IMG/VR virus record: IMGVR_UViG_3300006928_000138
Location: 1-20,657 of that record
DNA from: a virus
Strand: one strand, 5' to 3'
Length of the DNA: 20,657 nt
Shown here: positions 14,144 to 20,657 of the stretch, one piece after another
How the letters are laid out: each line of letters begins with the position of its first letter
Position numbering within the stretch: the stretch's first letter is position 1
Position numbers and translations under genes: made by a program
Notes under the pieces: model-generated
Databases searched by the model: none
Told to the model about the DNA's origin: nothing
What the model saw: the letters and a program-made list of their open reading frames with translations, nothing else

Positions 14144-14595
14144 TGTCTTACGAACCTTATGCACCGAATGCTCAGGGTCTTACTGAAGCATTAATTGATT
14201 TAAAATCAAATTTTCCAGGTCAGGTAGCAAATAAGATAAATGGTTTTGCTGCAAATGCTTTTGAAAATTTAAACCAAGGAGATGCTGTATTTTCAAGATC
14301 TAGTGATGGTCAACTTGGAAAGGCGATAGCTAATGATACACAAGATAAAGCAAGGGTAGTGGGCTTTGTAGAAACAACTGTATCTGCTGGAAATTTAGTT
14401 CGATGTATTGTTGAAGGTATAACTCCTGTTTCAGGGCTAGATGCAGGTGATCATTATTTTTTATCTGCAAGTTCCGCAGGTTCTATTACAAAAACTCCAC
14501 CATCTAGCTCAGGACATTTTGTGACAAGGGTTGGTGAAGCTGCTACTACGACATCTTTGGTAGTAAAGACAGAGCCCCCAATAGAAATAAGTTAA
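14143..14595 (+). CDS. Fibre-region protein, paralogue of the 13613 product
   Basis: The product has 150 residues. The N-terminus carries one helical repeat (SYEPYAPNAQGLTEALIDLK with FP following). The rest matches the preceding protein position by position: AFENLNQGDAVFSRSSDGQLGKA, VVGFVETT, SGLDAGDHYFLSA, TPPSSSGHFVTRVGEAAT, ending EPPIEIS. The DNA of the two genes is well diverged, so the duplication is old or the two were acquired separately. The one-base overlap with the upstream gene implies coupled translation and perhaps a mixed oligomer. It is a probable surface or fibre component of the tail. Confidence 0.68.
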   Translation: MSYEPYAPNAQGLTEALIDLKSNFPGQVANKINGFAANAFENLNQGDAVFSRSSDGQLGKAIANDTQDKARVVGFVETTVSAGNLVRCIVEGITPVSGLDAGDHYFLSASSAGSITKTPPSSSGHFVTRVGEAATTTSLVVKTEPPIEIS

Positions 14596-14618
14596 CAATT
14601 TAGTGGGCGTAAAATAAA

Positions 14619-14626
14619 TATAAATA
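14619..14626 (+). promoter_or_regulatory. TATAAATA late-promoter-like box before fibre gene
   Basis: TATAAATA, identical to the T4-type late promoter core, lies 35 bases before the ATG at 14662 in the only sizeable gap of this part. It is weak evidence in A/T-rich DNA, and the window has no T4-type late regulator to support it. Confidence 0.25.
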
Positions 14627-14661
14627 AGTTCTTTTGGTTAAGGACTTGATCGAGATATGAA

Positions 14662-16053
14662 ATGGCAACTAGGAAGGCGTTAGTACTTGTTTCTGGTCTT
14701 TTTCAGGAGTTAAATTCTTCTGCAGATAAATTAGATTTTGCTGGAAATAGTACTACCGATTTAAGTGAAGGTACAAATGAATATTTTACACAGGCGAGAG
14801 CTAGAGGTTCAGTAAGTGTAGCGTCTGGAAATGGATTAACATATAACTCTTCTACTGGAGTATTAGGTACAAGTGCAATACCTAATACTCAATTAGCAAA
14901 TTCTTCAATAACACTAGGAGCTAGTTCTGTTTCTCTCGGAGGAACAATAGGATCAATAACAAACATGACCTCTATAAGGTCAGATGCATTTTTAGGTGGA
15001 ACTTTAACTTTAGATAGTGCTGGATCAGCAATTATATTTGAAGGAACAGCAAATGCACACGAAACTAATATTGAGGCTACTGATCCTACAGCTGACAGGA
15101 CAATTACATTTCCTGATGCATCAGGAACCGTAGCTCTAACAAGTGATATTTCTTATCCAGTAACCGCAAGTAATACTGTCACGTTTACAAATAAAACAAT
15201 AGCTCTTGGATCTAACACAGTTTCAGGGACATTAGCTCAATTTAATACTGCTGTTACAGATGCAACTCTTGCAACCACAACGGGTTCTGAAACTTTAACA
15301 AATAAATCTGTAAACCTTGCAAATAATACTTTAACTGGGACATTTGCTCAATTTAATACTGCTGTTTCAAATGCCACGTTAGTTTCAACTACTGGCACTG
15401 AAACCTTAACAAATAAAAGCCTTACTGCTCCAGTTCTTACAGGATCTTCAGCTTCTGCAGGGAGTATAGTTTTTAAAGAAGATACTGATAATGGAACAAA
15501 TTCTGCAACTTTAAAAGGTCCTGCATCGACAGCTGATGTTACTATTACCCTTCCAGCTGAAACAGGAACCGTACTTACAACTGCATCTTCAATTGCTAAC
15601 GGGAATCTTGCAAATAGTTCCTTAACTATTGGTAGTACTGGAGTTGCTCTTGGAAGTAGTGCAACAACATTTACTGGCTTAGCCTCGATAACTTCTACTG
15701 CAGTCGTTACAAATGACAGTGGATTTAGGATTAGAAATAATTCAGATAATACAAAAATTGGAGCTTTTAGTTCTGCCTCAATTACAGCTGGTCAGACTAG
15801 GACATTAACATTTCCTGATGCCAGTGGAACTATTGCTACTCAAGCTTATGTAAATAGTCAAATTTCTGCTGAAGATTTAGATATTGAAGCTGACTCAGGA
15901 ACAATTGCAATTGATTTAAATTCAGAAGTTCTAGACATAGAAGGAGGTACAAACATCACAACAGCTGCAACAGGTAACAAAGTTACAATTAATATGCCGA
16001 CATCCTTCGCTACGGAGGATTTTGCTACGGCTATAGCAGTGGCTTTAGGATAG
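14662..16053 (+). CDS. Long repetitive tail-fibre protein
   Basis: The product has 463 residues and a Thr/Ser/Asn/Ala-rich repetitive beta composition typical of trimeric phage fibres. An N-terminal part has FAGNSTTDLSEGTNEYFTQA. A 37-residue repeat carries TNK at 176-178, 213-215 and 250-252, with AQFNTAV between. A second motif, (T)ITFPDASGTV or close variants, occurs at about 147-157, 294-304 and 381-392. The C-terminus has an acidic stretch EDLDIEADSGTIAIDLN and ends DFATAIAVALG, close to the C-terminus of the next gene product (DQIALILALG). This suggests a fibre shaft built of repeated modules with an exchangeable end. It is the first gene after a 66-base gap. Confidence 0.85.
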   Translation: MATRKALVLVSGLFQELNSSADKLDFAGNSTTDLSEGTNEYFTQARARGSVSVASGNGLTYNSSTGVLGTSAIPNTQLANSSITLGASSVSLGGTIGSITNMTSIRSDAFLGGTLTLDSAGSAIIFEGTANAHETNIEATDPTADRTITFPDASGTVALTSDISYPVTASNTVTFTNKTIALGSNTVSGTLAQFNTAVTDATLATTTGSETLTNKSVNLANNTLTGTFAQFNTAVSNATLVSTTGTETLTNKSLTAPVLTGSSASAGSIVFKEDTDNGTNSATLKGPASTADVTITLPAETGTVLTTASSIANGNLANSSLTIGSTGVALGSSATTFTGLASITSTAVVTNDSGFRIRNNSDNTKIGAFSSASITAGQTRTLTFPDASGTIATQAYVNSQISAEDLDIEADSGTIAIDLNSEVLDIEGGTNITTAATGNKVTINMPTSFATEDFATAIAVALG

Positions 16054-16057
16054 TATT

Positions 16058-16462
16058 ATGGCAACTCAAGTTCAATTTAGAAGAGGAACAACAGCAGAAC
16101 ATTCAGGCTTTAAAGGTGCTGATGGTGAGGTCACAGTAGATACCACATTAAAAACTGTTGTAATACATGACGCACTTACTAGTGGAGGCTTCCCATTATT
16201 AAGACAAGATGGTTCAAATTCATTATTTACAAAAAGCGGTGATTTAAATAATTGTGCTTTAAAATTTAATGGTGATCCTAATACAGGCTTGATTAGTCCT
16301 GTTAGTGATGAGCTGACATTAGTAACTGGAGGAGTTGCACGTCTTACAATAGATTCTAATGGGGCAGTAACAATTCCAGGTAATGTAACTATAACGGGAA
16401 CATTATCTGCAACTACTACCAATTTTTCTGATCAAATTGCATTAATTCTTGCTCTAGGATAA
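16058..16462 (+). CDS. Tail-fibre subunit with QFRRGT adaptor
   Basis: The product has 134 residues. The start ATQVQFRRGTTAEH with GADGEVTVDTTLKTVVIHDA and GGFPLLR is the well-known N-terminal adaptor of phage receptor-binding proteins. The middle FNGDPNTGLISPVSDELTL with GGVARLTIDSNGAVTIPG is a fibre motif recurring in looser form in the 18429 product (FSDDTDTGIFRSGSG). The C-terminus FSDQIALILALG resembles that of the preceding long fibre. The start follows the previous stop by four bases (TAGTATTATG) without a Shine-Dalgarno sequence. It is probably a short fibre or adaptor linking a longer fibre to the tail. Confidence 0.8.
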   Translation: MATQVQFRRGTTAEHSGFKGADGEVTVDTTLKTVVIHDALTSGGFPLLRQDGSNSLFTKSGDLNNCALKFNGDPNTGLISPVSDELTLVTGGVARLTIDSNGAVTIPGNVTITGTLSATTTNFSDQIALILALG

Positions 16463-16463
16463 T

Positions 16464-16805
16464 ATGGCAAATACCTTCAAAAGCGACACTAAATTAAACG
16501 TAGTAACGGATGCCGTTACCAGTTCTAATGCAACTGTTGTTACCGCTGGTGGTAGTTCAACACTAGTTTTATTAAGTATCTTACTTTCAAATACCTCAGC
16601 ATCTAGTGTTCAGGTTGATGTTTCTTTAATAAAGAATAGTGGAGATAATACTCATCTCATAAAAAACGCACCTGTACCTGCAGGTAGTTCTTTAGAAATA
16701 ATAGCTGGATCAAAAATAATAATGCAAGCAAATGATATTCTCAGAATACGAGCTGCCACTGCAAGTAAAATAGATGCAACTGTAAGTTATCTAGATCAGA
16801 CTTAA
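16464..16805 (+). CDS. Small beta-rich virion protein
   Basis: The product has 113 residues, mostly alternating hydrophobic and polar residues as in a beta sandwich: STLVLLSILLSNTSASSVQVDVSLI, then SLEIIAGSKIIMQANDILRIRA. The hydrophobic stretches alternate and are too polar for a membrane span. The start comes one base after the previous stop (TAATATG). I have no family name. The compact single domain and location inside the fibre cassette suggest a fibre or baseplate accessory. The next gene's strong ribosome-binding site begins in its stop codon. Confidence 0.6.
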   Translation: MANTFKSDTKLNVVTDAVTSSNATVVTAGGSSTLVLLSILLSNTSASSVQVDVSLIKNSGDNTHLIKNAPVPAGSSLEIIAGSKIIMQANDILRIRAATASKIDATVSYLDQT

Positions 16806-16811
16806 GGAGGT
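16804..16811 (+). promoter_or_regulatory. Strong ribosome-binding site for the 16819 fibre
   Basis: AAGGAGGT, full complement to the 16S rRNA tail, lies seven bases before the ATG at 16819. Only one other gene in the window, at 7472, has an equally good site. It suggests this fibre is made in larger amounts than its neighbours. Confidence 0.8.
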
Positions 16812-16818
16812 ATAAAAC

Positions 16819-17988
16819 ATGGCTCTAACAACAGTAAGTTCAGATAGGCTTTCTACAAACGTAAAGAATACAAACTTTACTGCAGCTGAAAAACAAGATT
16901 TAACAGATGATATTTTACCTTTAGCTGGAGAGTTAGGTAATAGAAATTTAATAATCAACGGAGCTATGCAAGTGGCTCAACGTGGTACATCTGAAACTGG
17001 TGTCAACTCAAGTGGCTACAAAAATGTCTGTGATAGATGGAGATTTAATGCAAGTGGTTCAAACGTTGGTGCATATACCGTAAGTCAATCAACAACTTCT
17101 CCTGATGGTTTTGGTAGTTCACTTAAAATAGATTGCACGACTGCTCGGACACCAGCAAGTAATGAATTGTATGAAGTAGAACAACGATTTGAAGGTCAAA
17201 ACTTACAGGCTTTTGCAAAAGGTACATCAGCAGCAAAAAAATTTAGTGTAAGTTTTTATGTCAAAACTAATGTAAGTGGAAATTATGTTGTTTGGTTATA
17301 TGATGCTGACAATAACAGAAATATAGGTGCAGTCTATACTGTGTCAGATTCCAACTGGAATAGATATACAGTTTCTTTCCCTGCTGACACAACTGGTGCG
17401 TTTGGTAATGATAATGCCAGATCTTTAGATCTTAGATTTGTTCTTTTAGCTGGAACTGATTTCACAAGTGGCACTTTACCTACAGCAGCTTGGGAAGGTA
17501 CATCAAACGCAAATAGTAGGGCAGGTCAAACTGCTAATGTTGCAAGTAGCACAAGCAATGAATGGTATCTTACAGGAGTTCAATTAGAAGTAGGCAGCGT
17601 GGTAACAGATTTTGAGCATAGGTCATTCGGTAAGGAGCTTGGTTTATGTCAAAGATATTACTACCGAACAACTTGTGATGCAACTGGACAAAGATATGCA
17701 CTAGGTATGCAAATGACGGGTTCTACTGCCAGTATGCAAATTAATTTTCCCACCACTCTGAGAACAAAACCTACAGCATTAGAAACTTCTGGAACTGCTA
17801 GTGATTATTCTGTTTCAAGAACAAGTACTCATGAGGTTTGCAATACTGTACCTACTTTTGCTATAGCCACTCCTTATCTTGCGGTTGTAAACACTAGTCA
17901 AACAGATGCTTCTCTTAGCACTGGTCAAGCTGTGCAATTAAGAGCAAATGGCACAGGTTTCTTCTTAGGTTTTTCTGCGGAGCTTTAA
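16819..17988 (+). CDS. Receptor-binding tail-fibre protein, carbohydrate-binding type
   Basis: The product has 389 residues. A short helical N-terminus (TAAEKQDLTDDILPLAG) leads into NRNLIINGAMQVAQRGTS at about residues 42-59 and a following DRWRF. This is a recurring start of a jelly-roll, carbohydrate-binding-like domain in phage fibres. The sandwich continues through FSVSFYVKTNVSGNYVVWL and ends in WYLTGVQLEVGSVVTDFEHR near residues 250-275. A C-terminal domain of about 110 residues begins at FGKELGLCQRYYYRT. This is the clearest candidate for a host-receptor binding protein, with a strong ribosome-binding site and a dedicated assembly chaperone right after it. The receptor is not predictable. 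Confidence 0.85.
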   Translation: MALTTVSSDRLSTNVKNTNFTAAEKQDLTDDILPLAGELGNRNLIINGAMQVAQRGTSETGVNSSGYKNVCDRWRFNASGSNVGAYTVSQSTTSPDGFGSSLKIDCTTARTPASNELYEVEQRFEGQNLQAFAKGTSAAKKFSVSFYVKTNVSGNYVVWLYDADNNRNIGAVYTVSDSNWNRYTVSFPADTTGAFGNDNARSLDLRFVLLAGTDFTSGTLPTAAWEGTSNANSRAGQTANVASSTSNEWYLTGVQLEVGSVVTDFEHRSFGKELGLCQRYYYRTTCDATGQRYALGMQMTGSTASMQINFPTTLRTKPTALETSGTASDYSVSRTSTHEVCNTVPTFAIATPYLAVVNTSQTDASLSTGQAVQLRANGTGFFLGFSAEL

Positions 17989-17990
17989 TT

Positions 17991-18350
17991 ATGAAATACA
18001 AAGAATACAAAAATCCAATAATTAGTGATGAAAAAATCTATTTACGAATAGAAGATAATGGATCACAATTTATTTCATGTAATGAAAATAATGAAGATTT
18101 TAAAGCATGGGTAGCAGAGGGAAACACCCCTGAAGCTGCTGAATCTACAAGTTGGGCTGACATTAGAGAAAAAAGAAATCAAATATTAAAAGATACAGAC
18201 TGGACAATGACAACTGGATCGACTGTAGATCAAGCTCAGTGGGCTGCTTATAGACAAAACGTAAGGGATATTCCTCAGACTTATAAAGATAAGACTCCTG
18301 ATGATGTTATCTGGCCGACACAACCATCTACTGCAGGACCTAATACTTAA
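17991..18350 (+). CDS. Tail-fibre assembly chaperone
   Basis: The product has 119 residues. The N-terminal half is a small polar domain (YLRIEDNGSQFISCNENN). Residues ~59-112 match the tail assembly chaperone pattern: WADIREKRNQILKDTDWT, then QWAAYRQNVRDIPQTY and VIWPTQP. Such proteins help fold or attach the fibre encoded just upstream and are usually not in the finished particle. Its place directly after the receptor-binding fibre, coupled through TAATTATG, fits this. A 78-base A/T-rich gap follows, with a weak A/T inverted repeat but no clear terminator. Confidence 0.82.
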   Translation: MKYKEYKNPIISDEKIYLRIEDNGSQFISCNENNEDFKAWVAEGNTPEAAESTSWADIREKRNQILKDTDWTMTTGSTVDQAQWAAYRQNVRDIPQTYKDKTPDDVIWPTQPSTAGPNT

Positions 18351-18428
18351 ATTTTTAAAAAATTAGTAATAATTCTCAAAAATTAGCCTCTGTAAAATAG
18401 AAGAAGCAAATAAAAGATTTCAGTAATC

Positions 18429-19112
18429 ATGCCGTATATAGGTAATAATTTAAGGTCGAATAATGATTATAAAACGGTTGATGATGTATCAAGTTCGTTT
18501 AATGGAAGTACCACAACTTTTGCTTTAACAGTTGGTGGTTCTGCACCTGTACCATTTCCAAAATACGAGACACAATTAATAATTTCTGTCGGTGGTGTAG
18601 TTCAAGAGCCAGGAACAGGTTTTACATTATCAGGGACAAATATAGTTTTTGGTTCCGCTCCAGCGTCAGGTGAAAATTTCTTTGGTGTAATTTTAGCTGC
18701 TGCAGATTATCTAAATGCTGGTGGAACATTTCCTGATGGAACTACTTCAGTCCCTTCCATAACATTCTCTGATGATACTGATACGGGAATATTTAGAAGT
18801 GGATCAGGATTAGTTTCTATTTCAGCTAACGGAGTTAAGGTTGCCACCTTCCCAACAAGTGCAGGGAGTTCAGGCCAGGTGCTTTCCACTAATGGATCAG
18901 GTGTTCTCTCATTTGTTGATCAATCAGGTGGTGGAGCTGTCGGAGGAGGTTCTGACAAGCTGTTTATGGAGAATGGAACAACCATGACAACTAACTACAC
19001 ACTAGGCACTGAATTTGGAGCTACTTGCAATGCTCTGAGTGCAGGACCAATTACAATTAATGCAGGTGTCACGCTGACTATACCTAGCGGTTCAGTATAT
19101 ACGGTGGTTTAA
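18429..19112 (+). CDS. Tail-fibre protein
   Basis: The product has 227 residues. The start YIGNNLRSNNDYKTVDDVSS with FNGSTTTFAL is a familiar N-terminal attachment domain of marine phage fibres, followed by LIISVGGVVQEPGTGFTLSG. Residues ~110-155 have the motif SITFSDDTDTGIFRSGSG then GVKVATFPTSAGSSGQVLST, related to the 16058 product. A Gly-rich hinge (QSGGGAVGGGSDK) leads to a small C-terminal beta domain with TINAGVTLTIPSGSVYTVV. This gives a modular order of attachment domain, motif, hinge and tip. The start lies after a 78-base gap, so it may begin a new translation unit. The receptor is unknown. Confidence 0.78.
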   Translation: MPYIGNNLRSNNDYKTVDDVSSSFNGSTTTFALTVGGSAPVPFPKYETQLIISVGGVVQEPGTGFTLSGTNIVFGSAPASGENFFGVILAAADYLNAGGTFPDGTTSVPSITFSDDTDTGIFRSGSGLVSISANGVKVATFPTSAGSSGQVLSTNGSGVLSFVDQSGGGAVGGGSDKLFMENGTTMTTNYTLGTEFGATCNALSAGPITINAGVTLTIPSGSVYTVV

Positions 19113-19115
19113 ATT

Positions 19116-19700
19116 ATGCCTATCACATTTAATGGAAATGGAACAGTAACAGGATTGGCAGTTGGAGGCTTACCTGATGGCTGTGTAGACGCAGATACTC
19201 TAGCCAGTGGATTAGCTGCTCAAGGTATTCAAGAAATGGACCAATGGAGATTAAATGCTAATAAACAACTAACTACAAGCTGGAGTGCTGTATCAGCAAA
19301 TTTAGAACGTCAAGATAATACTTTTTCAACGCATATTGGAACTGGAATGTCTGAAAGTTCTGGGGTTTTTACTTTTCCTAGTACTGGGAAATGGTTAGTT
19401 CAAGCAAATGGTTATTTATATAGTAGTAATAACGAAATGCACTATGGACAAGTAAGGACTTTAGTAAGTTCTGATAGTGGTAGTAATTACACAATAGTTG
19501 GTTACGCAATAGGAAACGCATCAAGTGGTGGAGCTTACGGAAACTTTAACTCTATAGAATTAATAGATGTAACAAACACATCAACTTTTAGATTGAAATT
19601 TGATGTGCGAAGCGGTGCTGGTGGTAATGATGACTTTCTTGTTGGGTACACAGGAGAAAATGCCACTAGTTTTATATTTACACGTTTTGGAGGTACGTAA
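19116..19700 (+). CDS. Tail-fibre tip protein with C1q/TNF-like domain
   Basis: The product has 194 residues. The N-terminal ~40 residues (ITFNGNGTVTGLAVGGLPDG) form a short attachment segment. Residues ~44-194 read as a C1q/TNF-like jelly roll: WRLNANKQLTTSWSAVSANL, SGVFTFPSTGKWLVQANGYL, a middle FNSIELIDVTNTSTFRLKF and the closing strand ATSFIFTRFGGT. Such domains trimerise and serve as fibre tips binding surface molecules. The start follows the previous stop in TAAATTATG, and its own stop overlaps the next start. It is likely a co-translated partner of its neighbours. Confidence 0.75.
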   Translation: MPITFNGNGTVTGLAVGGLPDGCVDADTLASGLAAQGIQEMDQWRLNANKQLTTSWSAVSANLERQDNTFSTHIGTGMSESSGVFTFPSTGKWLVQANGYLYSSNNEMHYGQVRTLVSSDSGSNYTIVGYAIGNASSGGAYGNFNSIELIDVTNTSTFRLKFDVRSGAGGNDDFLVGYTGENATSFIFTRFGGT

Positions 19701-20278
19701 TGAGTTCAATTAAATTAACAGCTGATTCTGGAGGAGGAACCTTTGAATTAAAGGCTCCTGCTTCTGGTTCAAATGCTAGAGTATTAACTGTACCTGATAC
19801 AGCAAGTGGTACAGTTTTAACAACTACAAATCCAAAAGCAGGAAATATTATTCAAGTTGTCACTGCTTCAACCACATCTACAGTTTCAAATACAACAGAA
19901 ACTTTTGCAGATACAGGGTTAACTGCATCAATTACTATTTCAGCAAATAGTAAAGTTTTAGTTCTGTGTGTCCAACATTTAGACGTTCAACGAGGTAGTA
20001 GTTCGGTTGCCTGTACCTGTGCTGTGAAACTTTTAAGAGGTTCTACTGATCTTATTACACTCGGTAACACTAAAAATGTAGGTATAGAAGGTTCTACTGA
20101 TGTTCAGAAAATATTGTTTCTTCCTCTAAATTTTAGTTTTTTAGATACAGGTGCTTCAACAGGTTCTAATACATATAAACTTCAGGGAAGAGTTGCTAGT
20201 GCTTCTGATAGTGCAAGAGTAAGATTTCAAGATGATGGTAATTCCTCTAATATTACTTTATTGGAGGTAGCAGGATAA
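19700..20278 (+). CDS. Tail-fibre protein with beta-sandwich tip
   Basis: The product has 192 residues. The N-terminal segment IKLTADSGGGTFELKAPAS then RVLTVPDTASGTVLTT (to residue 42) has the same PD..GTVLTT step that recurs in the 14662 fibre. From GNIIQVVTAST (about residue 48) onward the protein is a beta sandwich with FADTGLTASITISANSKVLVLC and CAVKLLRGSTDLITL, ending NITLLEVAG. The arrangement (short shaft motif, then globular tip) fits a receptor-binding subunit. Stop and next start overlap (TAATG at 20276-20280). Confidence 0.75.
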   Translation: MSSIKLTADSGGGTFELKAPASGSNARVLTVPDTASGTVLTTTNPKAGNIIQVVTASTTSTVSNTTETFADTGLTASITISANSKVLVLCVQHLDVQRGSSSVACTCAVKLLRGSTDLITLGNTKNVGIEGSTDVQKILFLPLNFSFLDTGASTGSNTYKLQGRVASASDSARVRFQDDGNSSNITLLEVAG

Positions 20279-20607
20279 TGGCAAAATTAGATCACGATGC
20301 AATATTTAAAGCGTATCCAGATGTCGGTATTATTAATGATGAAACAGGTGCTTTTGATAAAGATGGTAAATCAATTACTTTAGATCAAAGCAAGATAGAT
20401 GCTGCACGAACCACACTAGATGCTGAAGCAGTTGCAAATAAATATAAAACAGATAGAACGATTAATGGTTCTACAACATATCCTGCCATAGGTGATCAAT
20501 TAGATTTACTTTGGCATGCAATAGATGCTGACTCAGATTTAAAAGTTAAGTTTAGTGCATTTTATAATTCTATTAAGGCAGTGAAAGATGCCAATCCAAA
20601 GCCCTAA
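20278..20607 (+). CDS. Small fibre-cassette protein with WHAIDADS motif
   Basis: The product has 109 residues. The first half is polar (DAIFKAYPDVGIINDETGAF) and the second half contains TYPAIGDQLDLLWHAID, then VKFSAFYNSIKAVKDANPKP. I have seen this second half at the ends of several marine phage tail proteins, but it has no named function that I know. Unlike its neighbours it is helical rather than beta-rich. It may be a tail-fibre attachment or assembly factor. It overlaps the upstream stop by one base and ends in TAAATTATG with the next start. Confidence 0.65.
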   Translation: MAKLDHDAIFKAYPDVGIINDETGAFDKDGKSITLDQSKIDAARTTLDAEAVANKYKTDRTINGSTTYPAIGDQLDLLWHAIDADSDLKVKFSAFYNSIKAVKDANPKP

Positions 20608-20610
20608 ATT

Positions 20611-20657
20611 ATGACAAGTAAATTAATAGTTAACAGCCTAAGACATACAGGAGCATC
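20611..20657 (+). CDS. Partial tail-fibre gene, cut by the window edge
   Basis: Only the first 15 codons are visible, reading MTSKLIVNSLRHTGA. This is a common N-terminal attachment motif of phage fibres in which SADAI-type residues usually follow. The start is coupled to the upstream stop in TAAATTATG. Length and tip domain cannot be seen. Confidence 0.6.
   Translation, partial: MTSKLIVNSLRHTGA

Noticed and set aside
15184-15420. CRISPR-like or non-coding tandem repeat
   Set aside because: The period is 111 bases (37 residues) in frame, with repeats diverged at DNA level. It is a protein repeat of a fibre shaft, not a DNA array.
16072-16422. A 116-codon open frame on the minus strand opposite the 16058 fibre gene
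   Set aside because: The plus-strand frame has clear fibre motifs and tight junctions with its neighbours. The antisense frame has no start signals and reads as low-complexity Ser/Val/Pro sequence.
12887-16462. Diversity-generating retroelement, suggested by the tropism-determinant-like fibre adaptors
   Set aside because: No reverse transcriptase, no template/variable repeat pair and no accessory gene are present. The adaptor motif is common in ordinary fibres.
18351-18428. Terminator in the gap after the tail assembly chaperone gene
   Set aside because: Only A/T pairing (AATTTTT with AAAAAATT) without a GC stem. Too weak to call in A/T-rich DNA, and nothing else was seen in the gap.

Overview
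The window is the packaging, head and tail-fibre part of a tailed double-stranded DNA phage. The DNA is A+T-rich, and almost every gene lies on the + strand with gaps of 0 to 5 bases or 1 to 4 base overlaps. There are no bacterial housekeeping, integrase, repressor or replication genes here. The fibre genes carry short modules that I associate with uncultured marine phages of cyanobacteria (Prochlorococcus/Synechococcus) or SAR11. That host range is inferred from protein style and base composition; nothing in the window proves it.

Layout. 1-2519: two small helical proteins (the second a possible small terminase) and the large terminase. 2544-5482: a 61-residue AbrB/MazE-like protein, the portal, and a probable scaffold gene that starts inside the portal gene and overlaps it by 518 bases in another frame. 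A hairpin terminator follows at 5492. 5533-8344: two small unknown proteins, a roughly 120-base leader with three inverted repeats, the probable major capsid protein, and a probable decoration or accessory head protein, closed by a second strong terminator at 8313. 8398-9765: a helix-hairpin-helix protein, a probable connector protein and two small basic proteins. 9811-12884: two larger virion proteins that share a beta-rich module of about 65-75 residues (one copy in the first, three in the second). The second also carries a split SWIM-type CxC...CxH zinc-ligand pattern. 12887-20657: at least a dozen short beta-rich tail-fibre or adhesin genes plus one tail assembly chaperone, interrupted by a single minus-strand gene for a small membrane coiled-coil protein (13316-13558). 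The last gene runs off the right edge.

How the genes fit together: the terminase packages DNA through the portal, the scaffold and coat build the head, the accessory protein decorates it, the connector-region genes close it, and the two large virion proteins plus the fibre cassette form the tail and receptor-binding apparatus. No tape-measure protein or long-tail operon lies between connector and fibres. That fits a short-tailed phage, or tail genes outside the window.

Most worth checking: the dual-coding overlap of portal and scaffold, the SWIM-like finger in a virion protein, the shared module in adjacent virion genes, the AbrB-like gene inside the packaging operon, and the inverted repeats before the coat and connector genes. 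I see no CRISPR array, tRNA, mobile element, diversity-generating retroelement or defence system. No gap without a gene exceeds about 125 bases.
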